Source: Thermoguttaceae bacterium (GTDB taxonomy: Bacteria; Planctomycetota; Planctomycetia; Pirellulales; Thermoguttaceae). From it: a stretch of DNA of 5,812 nucleotides. A program made the position numbers and the translations under genes. The notes below the pieces were generated by a model, which had not been told where the DNA came from, made no database searches, and saw nothing but the letters and a program-made list of their open reading frames with translations. Positions 1 through 5,535 of the stretch are shown here, in pieces (within the stretch, counting starts at the first letter, position 1; each line of letters begins with the position of its first letter). The stretch covers positions 1 to 5,812 of the forward strand of contig JAFYVO010000327.1 in the NCBI GenBank assembly GCA_017549085.1, in the 5' to 3' direction.

Positions 1-16
1 ATTCGTCGTTTTTGAT

Positions 17-89
17 CGCGGGATGGAGCAGCTGGTAGCTCGCGAGGCTCATAACCTTGAGGTCGTAGGTTCAAGTCCTACTCCCGCAA
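17..89 (+). tRNA. Initiator tRNA-fMet (anticodon CAU)
   Basis: A complete cloverleaf can be folded. The acceptor stem is 17-23 with 82-88, the D stem 26-29 with 38-41, the anticodon stem 43-47 with 55-59 (loop 48-54, CAT at 50-52), the variable loop 60-64 and the T stem 65-69 with 77-81 around a TTCAAGT loop. Two initiator hallmarks are visible: position 1 is C facing A at position 72 (a mismatch, needed for formylation and to block peptidyl-tRNA hydrolase) and the D stem has the A11:U24 pair. The discriminator is A89 and the next bases are CTG, so CCA is not encoded and must be added enzymatically. One departure from the family: of the three G-C pairs expected at 29:41, 30:40 and 31:39, the first is A-U here, with a G-U wobble next to it at 28:42. 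The promoter lies outside the window. Confidence 0.96.
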
Positions 90-95
90 CTGAAA

Positions 96-127
96 AGCCG
101 TCGAGAAATCGACGGCTGTTTTATTTC
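96..127 (+). terminator. Rho-independent terminator of the tRNA gene
   Basis: A perfect 9-bp stem (96-104 with 109-117) is closed by a GAAA tetraloop at 105-108 and followed by G and the T-rich tract TTTTATTTCT. It begins seven bases after the tRNA 3' end, so the tRNA seems to be the last or only gene of its transcript. Confidence 0.9.
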
Positions 128-460
128 TTGACGCGTTTTTGACCGTTTCGCCCGTTTTTCGCGAAAATTTCCCAAGCCGACGTTCGAACGCTTTTTTTCG
201 CGAAAGTTTCTCTATATCGTCGTCCGTTCGAACGTCGACGCGTTAATCTTCCGTTCGTTCGCGCCGTTCCGTTTCTCATTTCCGCTGAAGTCCGAGACGT
301 TGTAAACAACGTTTTCGCAACGTTTCCGTTTTAATCGTTTTCGGCGTTTCCTCGTGTTCGAGCGTTTTTTACGTCGTCGCGAAACTCCGCCGCCATTTCG
401 GGGTTAAAGACTCGATAGGCGCGCGTCTCGTCGACCGTCGCCGTTTGTTCCGTTTTAATT
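128..460. other. Intergenic region without a convincing gene
   Basis: No reading frame on either strand combines a start, a ribosome-binding site and natural-looking composition; the short minus-strand frames are mostly arginine-rich. The region is rich in TTCG, CGAA and T runs. It holds the tandem repeat described separately (155-234) and a small hairpin, 297-302 with 307-312 around TAAA, followed by TTTTC; an alternative pairing of 308-312 with 320-324 overlaps it. No good sigma70 promoter was found for the downstream gene: TCGACC/TTTAAT at 431-459 has correct spacing but would start transcription only about ten bases before the start codon. Confidence 0.6.
155..234. repeat. Tandem imperfect repeat of alternating palindromes
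   Basis: Two similar units lie head to tail, about 155-190 and 194-234. Each starts with TTTTTCGCGAAA, then a purine and TTTC, and ends with the palindrome CGTTCGAACG (181-190 and 225-234). The palindromes TTTTCGCGAAAA (156-167) and TTTCGCGAAA (196-205) therefore alternate with the two CGTTCGAACG copies. The outer bases extend the second type into a 13-bp inverted repeat, 178-190 against 225-237, with a 34-base spacer. It could be an operator cluster or a folded RNA element; local TTCG/CGAA bias makes chance similarity possible. Confidence 0.5.
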
Positions 461-466
461 AAGAAG
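461..466 (+). promoter_or_regulatory. Weak ribosome-binding site of the SUMF1-like gene
   Basis: AAGAAG lies ten bases before the ATG at 477. It touches the alternative in-frame TTG at 468 with only one base between, which is too close for use, so it favours the ATG. Confidence 0.5.
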
Positions 467-476
467 TTTGCCGCCA

Positions 477-1493
477 ATGATTTCGCTTGCTCGCCCGACG
501 TTCGCCGTCGCCGTTCTGTTTTCGTTTCTCGCCCCCGTTTTCGCATTCGGCGCCGACTCCGCTTCGGACGCCGTCGTCGTCTCGATGCGTCGAATCGAAG
601 CGCGTCCCGATTTTCAATTCCGCGTCGTTTTAGACTCCGACGCCGACGACGGTCGCGTTACGCTCGAAAACGCCTATTACCTTAGCGCGTATCAAGTTAC
701 GAACCGACAATACGCCGAGTTCGCCGCCGCGACGGGACGCAAAACGCCGCGCTATTGGAAAAACGGCGCCTACCCGACGGGCAAAGCCGAGCATCCGGTC
801 GTCGAAGTCTCCTACGACGACGCGGTCGCCTACTGCGCTTGGCTTTCGGAGCGAACCCCCGGTTGGACGTTCCGACTTCCGACCGAAGCGGAATGGGAAA
901 ACGCCGCGGCGGGCGAGTATTACGACGATTTTTCGGTCAAATATCCGAACGGGCCGCAAACGCCGCGTTACGACGCCGCCTCCGGCGAACTCGTTACGTC
1001 GTTTAACTTTAACGGCGTCATAACGGCAAAACTCCTTCGCGAGCCCGGCGCGGACGCCGTCGTCCGTTACGTCAAAGGCCCGTTCGCCGGAACGTCGGAA
1101 ACGTTGGGCGAATGCGTTTCGTTGAACGCGAACGGCGGCGTTTCGAACTGGGCGTCGCACGGTCGCGCCGCGAATCGGGGCGCTTTTCTGCAAACCGACC
1201 TTTTCGCCGAACTCTCCGCCGGCGGCGGGCAAACGTCGGCGGTCGGCTCCTATCCCCCGAACTCGCTCGGGTTATACGATATGGCGGGGAACGCTTGGGA
1301 CTTGACGTCGTCGCAAATTATCGCGACGAACGGCTTGGAACGCGGCGTCTTATGTTACGCGGTTCGCGGCGGCTCTTGGTACGCGACGGCTCGAAGTTGC
1401 GCCTTTTCCTATCGCGGCGAAGGACGCAAAAATTTCCCGTCGTCGACGGTCGGTTTCCGCGTCGCCGCCGACGCTTCCGACGCGACGCGCTAA
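477..1493 (+). CDS. Secreted SUMF1/formylglycine-generating-enzyme-fold protein, probably not a true FGE
   Basis: This 338-residue protein has the FGE-sulfatase fold, a C-type-lectin-like domain shared by formylglycine-generating enzyme (FGE) and many non-catalytic or otherwise specialised relatives. Residues 1-26 look like a Sec signal peptide (hydrophobic core about 8-23, likely cleavage after A23 or A26), so it should act outside the cytoplasm. Family motifs in order: YLSAYQVTNRQYAEF (68-82), HPVVEVSYDDAVAYCAWLS (106-124), FRLPTEAEWENAA (132-144), VGSYPPNSLGLYDMAGNAWDL (about 256-276) and VRGGSW (296-301) running to VGFRVA (325-330). Alignment by eye to human FGE puts C308 at the second copper-binding cysteine, but A303 at the first. 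Aerobic FGEs need both, so sulfatase activation is unlikely. The usual GN(V)WEW is GNAWDL here. Residues 145-255 form a long, poorly conserved loop region. No sulfatase gene is adjacent. ATG 477 is chosen over TTG 468 for RBS spacing. TTA leucine codons occur, unlike in acnA. Fold certain; substrate unknown. Confidence 0.88.
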   Translation: MISLARPTFAVAVLFSFLAPVFAFGADSASDAVVVSMRRIEARPDFQFRVVLDSDADDGRVTLENAYYLSAYQVTNRQYAEFAAATGRKTPRYWKNGAYPTGKAEHPVVEVSYDDAVAYCAWLSERTPGWTFRLPTEAEWENAAAGEYYDDFSVKYPNGPQTPRYDAASGELVTSFNFNGVITAKLLREPGADAVVRYVKGPFAGTSETLGECVSLNANGGVSNWASHGRAANRGAFLQTDLFAELSAGGGQTSAVGSYPPNSLGLYDMAGNAWDLTSSQIIATNGLERGVLCYAVRGGSWYATARSCAFSYRGEGRKNFPSSTVGFRVAADASDATR

Positions 1494-1593
1494 ATTTTTC
1501 GCTTCCGTCTCTCTTCCCCAAACCGCCCATTCTTCCTATTTTTCACATTTATTTGCCGCCGCGAAAATCGCCCGCCCAAACTTCGCGTCGCTT

Positions 1594-1635
1594 GCGCCGT
1601 CGACAAGGCGTCGGCGGCGCGTCTCTTTCTCTTTT
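1594..1635 (+). terminator. Probable terminator hairpin after the SUMF1-like gene
   Basis: Bases 1594-1604 pair with 1610-1620 over 11 bp (one T-G wobble, the rest Watson-Crick) around the 5-base loop AAGGC. The stem is followed by GTCTCTTTCTCTTTT, a pyrimidine-rich rather than pure T tract. The hairpin is about 100 bases after the stop codon of the SUMF1-like gene, with no other terminator in between. The interrupted T tract lowers certainty; it may also act as an RNA 3'-end stabiliser. Confidence 0.5.
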
Positions 1636-1771
1636 CGCCGAAACGTTCGTTTCTCTTTTTCCCACGCTCCACCGAGCCCCGCCTGTTCGAAACGCGAAAA
1701 TCCGGTAGAATAAAAGCGACGCGTCGCGACTTTTTCGGCGGCTCGCTCCGCTCCGTCGTCGCGGCGGCAAA

Positions 1772-1807
1772 TTACGCGATTTACAGAATTTACGCAACTT
1801 GCGCAAT
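1772..1807 (+). repeat. Four tandem degenerate 9-bp repeats over the acnA promoter
   Basis: Four adjacent nonamers read TTACGCGAT (1772), TTACAGAAT (1781), TTACGCAAC (1790) and TTGCGCAAT (1799), with approximate consensus TTACGCAAT. A further match, TCACGCAAT, lies at 1825-1833, at the expected transcription start. The array runs through the -35 hexamer and most of the spacer of the predicted acnA promoter, which suits a transcription-factor binding array, though this is inference. Strand is arbitrary. Confidence 0.6.
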
Positions 1808-1817
1808 TCGCTAAAAT
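1789..1817 (+). promoter_or_regulatory. Sigma70-like promoter of acnA
   Basis: TTTACG (1789-1794, 4 of 6 matches to TTGACA) and TAAAAT (1812-1817, 5 of 6 to TATAAT) are separated by exactly 17 bases. Transcription would start near 1824, giving a leader of about 28 bases that contains the ribosome-binding site. The -35 and spacer lie within the 9-bp repeat array, so binding there would affect RNA polymerase directly. Confidence 0.6.
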
Positions 1818-1835
1818 AGACAATTCACGCAATTT

Positions 1836-1843
1836 AAGAAAGG
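1836..1843 (+). promoter_or_regulatory. Ribosome-binding site of acnA
   Basis: AAGAAAGG lies eight bases before the ATG at 1852. An in-frame TAA at 1846-1848 sits between the two, so the coding region cannot extend upstream and the start is fixed. Confidence 0.75.
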
Positions 1844-1851
1844 TTTAACGC

Positions 1852-4650
1852 ATGACCGACGCGCTTTCGGCTCGCGATTATTTCCAAGCGTTCGACGTGT
1901 TGAACGTCAACGGTAAAAAATACGGCTACTACCGCCTCGCCGCGTTGGAAGAACGCGGGCTGACGAAACTCGCCGCGCTCCCGTACTCGATTCGCGTTCT
2001 TCTCGAAGCGACGTTGCGCAACTGCGACGAATTCGCGGTTTCCAAAGCCGACGTCGAAAACTTGGCGCGTTGGACGCCGAACGATCTCGGCACGCTCGAA
2101 GTTCCGTTCAAACCGGCCCGCGTCATCTTGCAAGACTTCACCGGCGTCCCGGCGGTCGTCGACTTGGCCGCGATGCGCTCGACGATGAAGCGTCTCGGCG
2201 GCGACCCGAAAAAAATCAACCCGCTCATTCCGGTCGACCTCGTCGTCGACCACTCGATTCAAACCGACTACTTCGGTTCCGCCGATTCGCTCCAAAAGAA
2301 TATCGACCGCGAATTCGAACGGAACGCCGAACGCTATTCGCTCCTCCGCTGGGCGCAACGTTCGCTCGACAACTTCAACGCCGTTCCGCCGTCGGTCGGG
2401 ATCATTCACCAAGTCAACCTCGAATTCCTCGCTCGCGTCGCGTCGACCGTTTCGAACGACGAAACGAAAGCGGCGGGCCTCGACGGTCTCGTCTTCCCGG
2501 ACTCCGTCGTCGGCACCGACAGCCACACCGTCATGATCAACGGCCTCGGCGTCCTCGGTTGGGGCGTCGGCGGGATCGAAGCGGAAGCGGTTATGCTCGG
2601 CCAACCGTATTATATGCTCGCGCCGCAAGTCGTCGGGTTCGAGCTGAAAGGTTCGCTCAAAGCGGGCGTCACCGGCACCGACCTCGCGCTCACCATCGTT
2701 CAAATCCTCCGCAAAGAGGGCGTCGTCGGGAAGTTCGTCGAATACTTCGGCGACGGCGCGACGAGTCTTCCGGTCGCCGACCGCGCGGTTCTCGCGAATA
2801 TGGGCCCGGAATACGGCGCGACGACCGGCTTCTTCCCGATCGACGAAAAGACGCTCGACTTCCTCCGCGAAACCGGTCGCGACGCCGAAACGGTCGCGCT
2901 CGTCGAAGCCTACTCCAAAGCGCAAGGCCTCTTCCGCTCCGCCGACGCGCCGACGCCGAACTACACGAAAGTCCTCACCCTCGACCTCGCGACCGTCGAA
3001 CCGTCGTTGGCCGGGCCGAAACGTCCGCAAGACCGCGTTCCGCTGAGCGAAATGAAGTCGGCGTTCCAAAAATCGCTCCGCGCTCCGATTTCCGAACGCG
3101 GTTTCGCCCTCTCCGAAGAGGAAGCGAACAAAAAGGTTAGCGTCGTTTGGGACGGCTCCGACTGCCCGGAATCGCCGCGTCTCCCGAAAACCGGCGTCGA
3201 CGAAATCGGTCAAGGCGCCGTCGTCGTCGCGTCGATCACCAGCTGCACGAACACGAGCGCGCCGCGCTTGATGATCGCCGCCGGTCTCCTCGCGAAGAAA
3301 GCGGTCGAACGCGGTTTGCGTCCGAAATCTTACGTCAAAACGAGCTTCGGCCCGGGTTCCCGCGTCGTCGTCGACTACCTGCAAAAGGCCGACCTGATGG
3401 CGCCGCTCGAAACGCTCGGCTTCAACGTCGTCGGGTACGGCTGCCTCACCTGCATCGGGAACAGCGGCCCGCTTCCGGAACCGGTCGCGAAGGCGGTCGT
3501 CGACGGCGACTTGGTCGCCTCCGCCGTTTTGAGCGGGAACCGCAACTTCGAAGGCCGCGTCAACCCGTTGGTTAAGGCGAATTACCTCGCCAGCCCGCCG
3601 CTCGTCGTCGCGTTCGCGTTGGCCGGAACGACGAATATCGATATGACGACGGAACCGCTCGGCGTCGACCAAAACGGCGCTCCCGTTATGCTCGCCGACA
3701 TTTTCCCGTCGAACGAAGAAATCGACGCCATCGCCAAAGACGCGCTCGACGGCGAAGTTTACGCGGCCAACTATCGCGGCGTTTACGACTCGAACCCGCT
3801 TTGGAACGCGATTCCGACCGAAGAAAGCGAACTTTTCGACTGGAACGCCGACAGCGCTTACGTTCAAGAGCCGCCGTTCCTCGCCGAAATGACGAAGGAA
3901 GCCGAAGAGCCCGCCGCGATTACCGGCGCCCGCGCGCTTCTCGTTCTCGGCGACAGCGTTACGACCGACCACATCAGCCCGGCCGGCGCGATTAAGAAAG
4001 ACTCCCCGGCCGGTTCGTTCCTCTTGAACTCCGGCGTCGAGTTCCGCGACTTCAACAGCTACGGTTCGCGCCGCGGAAACGACCGCGTCATGACCCGCGG
4101 CACCTTCGCCAACATCCGCATTCGCAACCTGTTGGCGCCGGGCACCGAAGGGGGCGTTACGAAGTTCCTCGGCGTTTCGGCCAACGACGGCCCGGTCGAA
4201 AGCGTTTACGACGCGGCCCTGAAATACCGCGAAACGAAGACGCCGCTCGTCGTTTTGGCGGGCGCCGAATACGGCACCGGGAGCAGTCGCGACTGGGCGG
4301 CCAAAGGGACGACGCTTCTCGGCGTTCGCGCCGTTATCGCGTCGAGTTTCGAACGCATCCACCGCGGGAACCTCGTCGGGATGGGCGTTCTTCCGCTCGA
4401 ATTCGTCGACGGCCAAACCCGCGAATCGCTCGGCCTGACCGGGACGGAACTCTTCGATATTCCGACCCTTAGCGACGATTTCGAACCGCGTTCGGAAATT
4501 GAAGTCGTCGCGACCTCGACGGACGAAGCGACGCTCGGTCAAAAGAAAACGTTCAAAGTTCGCGTTCGCATCGACGCGAAAGTCGAACTCGTTTACTACA
4601 AGAACGGCGGCGTTTTGCAAACCGTTTTGCGTCAACTCTTGACGAAGTAA
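1852..4650 (+). CDS. acnA: Aconitate hydratase A (aconitase, AcnA/IRP1 type)
   Basis: This 932-residue protein is a cytoplasmic [4Fe-4S] enzyme that interconverts citrate and isocitrate through cis-aconitate in the TCA and glyoxylate cycles. The cluster ligands are clear: C465 in ITSCTNTS, and C531 and C534 in GYGCLTCIGNSGPL; the 66- and 3-residue spacings match the AcnA pattern. Active-site motifs include GTDSHT (221-226) followed by MINGLGVLGWGVGGIEAEA, and KRPQDRV (390-396). The C-terminal swivel domain starts with GDSVTTDHISPAGAI (from about 700) and carries NSYGSRRGNDRVMTRGTF (735-752) and YGTGSSRDWAAKG (807-819), which includes the catalytic serine loop. Length is slightly above the usual ~890-900; the extra residues seem to lie mainly in the linkers before C465 and between residues ~605 and 695. 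Apo-forms of this family can bind mRNA in some bacteria. AcnD (methylcitrate dehydratase) is a relative, but no prp genes are nearby. Codon use is very strict. The gene appears monocistronic, with its own promoter and terminator. Confidence 0.98.
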   Translation: MTDALSARDYFQAFDVLNVNGKKYGYYRLAALEERGLTKLAALPYSIRVLLEATLRNCDEFAVSKADVENLARWTPNDLGTLEVPFKPARVILQDFTGVPAVVDLAAMRSTMKRLGGDPKKINPLIPVDLVVDHSIQTDYFGSADSLQKNIDREFERNAERYSLLRWAQRSLDNFNAVPPSVGIIHQVNLEFLARVASTVSNDETKAAGLDGLVFPDSVVGTDSHTVMINGLGVLGWGVGGIEAEAVMLGQPYYMLAPQVVGFELKGSLKAGVTGTDLALTIVQILRKEGVVGKFVEYFGDGATSLPVADRAVLANMGPEYGATTGFFPIDEKTLDFLRETGRDAETVALVEAYSKAQGLFRSADAPTPNYTKVLTLDLATVEPSLAGPKRPQDRVPLSEMKSAFQKSLRAPISERGFALSEEEANKKVSVVWDGSDCPESPRLPKTGVDEIGQGAVVVASITSCTNTSAPRLMIAAGLLAKKAVERGLRPKSYVKTSFGPGSRVVVDYLQKADLMAPLETLGFNVVGYGCLTCIGNSGPLPEPVAKAVVDGDLVASAVLSGNRNFEGRVNPLVKANYLASPPLVVAFALAGTTNIDMTTEPLGVDQNGAPVMLADIFPSNEEIDAIAKDALDGEVYAANYRGVYDSNPLWNAIPTEESELFDWNADSAYVQEPPFLAEMTKEAEEPAAITGARALLVLGDSVTTDHISPAGAIKKDSPAGSFLLNSGVEFRDFNSYGSRRGNDRVMTRGTFANIRIRNLLAPGTEGGVTKFLGVSANDGPVESVYDAALKYRETKTPLVVLAGAEYGTGSSRDWAAKGTTLLGVRAVIASSFERIHRGNLVGMGVLPLEFVDGQTRESLGLTGTELFDIPTLSDDFEPRSEIEVVATSTDEATLGQKKTFKVRVRIDAKVELVYYKNGGVLQTVLRQLLTK

Positions 4651-4662
4651 GCGCCGACGCGA

Positions 4663-4735
4663 AAAGCGTTTAAACGATTAAACGTTTTCGGGGCCCGTCC
4701 GACTTTTTTCCGAGTCGAGCGGGCCCCGTTTTTTT
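4663..4735 (+). terminator. Tandem-hairpin intrinsic terminator of acnA
   Basis: Two hairpins lie back to back. The first is AT-rich: 4663-4673 pairs with 4678-4688 (11 bp, one G-T wobble) around ACGA. The second is GC-rich: 4689-4697 pairs with 4720-4728 (9 bp), with an inner 5-bp stem 4700-4704 with 4713-4717, and is followed by seven T at 4729-4735. The second is a textbook strong terminator; the first ends in TTTT and may be a back-up or 3'-end stabiliser. Confidence 0.93.
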
Positions 4736-4821
4736 CCGCTCTCCTTCCGCCGCGTTAATTGCGACGCCAAGTCAAACTTTTCTTTTTTTCGCAAAAAATT
4801 TTATCTTTCCGCTTTTTTCGC

Positions 4822-4850
4822 TTGACTTTCCAAACGCGACGCCGAATAAT
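4822..4850 (+). promoter_or_regulatory. Sigma70-like promoter of the small membrane-protein genes
   Basis: TTGACT (4822-4827, 5 of 6) and AATAAT (4845-4850, 5 of 6) are exactly 17 bases apart in an AT-rich stretch just after the acnA terminator. Transcription would start near 4857, leaving a leader of about 80 bases before the ATG at 4937. It is the best promoter match in the window. Confidence 0.78.
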
Positions 4851-4868
4851 ATATTACAAGAGTTAACC

Positions 4869-4910
4869 AACGTCGAACGCCGCCCGCGACTTTGGCGCCG
4901 CGACGTTTTT
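4869..4910 (+). promoter_or_regulatory. Leader hairpin followed by T run (possible attenuator)
   Basis: In the predicted leader, 4869-4875 pairs with 4901-4907 (7 bp) and an inner stem 4878-4881 pairs with 4894-4897, with a small internal loop between them. The hairpin ends in a run of five T (4906-4910). It resembles an intrinsic terminator placed between promoter and ribosome-binding site, which would allow attenuation. No leader peptide or known riboswitch core was recognised. Confidence 0.35.
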
Positions 4911-4924
4911 CACCTCGCCAACGC

Positions 4925-4930
4925 AAGGAG
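4925..4930 (+). promoter_or_regulatory. Ribosome-binding site deciding the start at 4937
   Basis: AAGGAG, a near-perfect Shine-Dalgarno sequence, ends six bases before the ATG at 4937. It rules out the in-frame TTG at 4892, which would place this motif inside the coding region. Confidence 0.85.
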
Positions 4931-4936
4931 AATCCA

Positions 4937-5410
4937 ATGACGCCCGAAACGCCCGCCGTCGCGCTTCCGCCGAACGCTTCGCCGTCCGACGCGCCGAAAC
5001 GCCGTCTTTTCTCGGTTTTAACGTCGAAACCGCTCCTTTGGACGCTTGCGCTGTTGGCGCCGCCGCTCGCGTATATTTCGCCGATCGGGTTCTTTCTCGG
5101 GGAGTTCCTCGCCGGCGACGCCTTGCCGACCGTCAAATGGGAACTTCCGTTCGGTTTGGCCGTCGAAGCGTCGCGCGAAACGCATAACGCGGTTATTCAG
5201 CTCGTTATGGGGTTGGCGACCGCCGTCTTTTGGCTCGCGGCGCCGCTCGGAACCGTCGCGTCGGTCGGAGCGTTCCGCCGAAGTCGCCGCGTTTGGGCGA
5301 AGACGCTCGCGGCGCTACTAATCGTCGCGAACGTTTTAATGTTGTTCTTCCGTCCTATATGCGTTTTACTCGCGGAGGTATTCGGCGTTTCTTTCGATTT
5401 TTATCTTTAA
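4937..5410 (+). CDS. Small polytopic membrane protein of unknown function
   Basis: I do not recognise this 157-residue protein. It begins with a proline/alanine-rich cytoplasmic-looking tail (residues 1-20), then KRR, and has three likely membrane segments at about 33-57, 84-113 and 122-149. A loop of about 25 residues joins the first two, containing W68 and acidic residues; a basic stretch RRSRR (114-118) separates the second and third and, by the positive-inside rule, is probably cytoplasmic. No catalytic or metal-binding motif is visible, and the only cysteine is C142. It has its own promoter and a strong ribosome-binding site. The next gene looks like a diverged paralogue: both have a Pro/Ala-rich N-terminus, a first segment ending in an aromatic-rich stretch, and a segment starting VF-x-LAA and ending in an arginine cluster. 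Codons rare in acnA (CTA, TTA, ATA) are used here, suggesting modest expression or faster evolution. Confidence 0.82.
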   Translation: MTPETPAVALPPNASPSDAPKRRLFSVLTSKPLLWTLALLAPPLAYISPIGFFLGEFLAGDALPTVKWELPFGLAVEASRETHNAVIQLVMGLATAVFWLAAPLGTVASVGAFRRSRRVWAKTLAALLIVANVLMLFFRPICVLLAEVFGVSFDFYL

Positions 5411-5535
5411 ACCGTCTCGTTCGACGCTTTAACGCGTCCCAAGCGCCGACGAAAAAAACGCCGACGTTCGCTCCGCGTCTTTTTCGGTCGGTATTAAACC
5501 GTTCCGTTACTCCGCTTGCAACGAAAGGGCCCGTT
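5411..5535 (+). other. Spacer between the two membrane-protein genes
   Basis: No clear promoter is visible. A weak hairpin, 5463-5467 with 5475-5479 (5 bp, one wobble), is followed by five T (5480-5484) and could be a weak terminator or leader hairpin. CGCCGACG occurs twice, at 5436 and 5459. GAAAGGG at 5523-5529 is a fair ribosome-binding site, six bases before the next ATG. Confidence 0.4.

Larger units (their letters stand above)
1494..1851 (+). other. Intergenic and upstream regulatory region of acnA
   Basis: No gene is seen in these 358 bases. The first 60 or so are pyrimidine-rich (CTT/CCC runs on the + strand). Then come a long hairpin (1594-1620), a TAGAAT box at 1706-1711 that might be a second -10 element but lacks a matching -35, a perfect 12-base palindrome GCGACGCGTCGC (1716-1727) followed by GACTTTTT, and an AT-rich promoter segment from 1770 on. 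The last 80 bases, with repeats and promoter, are described separately. Confidence 0.6.

Noticed and set aside
121..309. 62-aa basic minus-strand frame
   Set aside because: Very Arg/Lys-rich, no Shine-Dalgarno sequence before its start, and it overlaps the tandem palindromic repeat and the terminator tail of the tRNA.
431..459. TCGACC-N17-TTTAAT as promoter of the SUMF1-like gene
   Set aside because: Spacing is right, but transcription would start at about 466, leaving only some ten bases before the ATG and excluding the ribosome-binding site from the transcript.
331..546. 71-aa minus-strand frame partly outside other genes
   Set aside because: The C-terminal half has fairly natural composition, but it would start inside the SUMF1-like coding region, there is no recognisable family and I found no support for a start. 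Comparison with relatives would settle it.
630..1232. 200-aa open frame on the minus strand
   Set aside because: Antisense shadow of the SUMF1-like gene; it ends at the complement of a TTA leucine codon and has an Arg/Val/Phe-rich composition.
1112..1708. 198-aa + strand frame overlapping the end of the SUMF1-like gene
   Set aside because: Arg-rich out-of-frame shadow with no family resemblance; its tail runs through the intergenic hairpin.
1772..1833. 9-bp repeats as DnaA boxes or a replication origin
   Set aside because: The DnaA box is TTATNCACA; these copies lack that core, and no origin genes or AT-rich unwinding region are present.
2070..3140. 356-aa + strand frame inside acnA
   Set aside because: Out-of-frame shadow made of Arg, Pro and Ser caused by CGN-rich codon boundaries.
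1834..4635. 933-aa open frame on the minus strand
   Set aside because: It lies entirely opposite acnA in codon register, is rich in Arg, Asp, Glu, Val and Phe as expected from reversed GTC, GAC and TTC codons, and shows no family motif. acnA on the + strand has all aconitase motifs.
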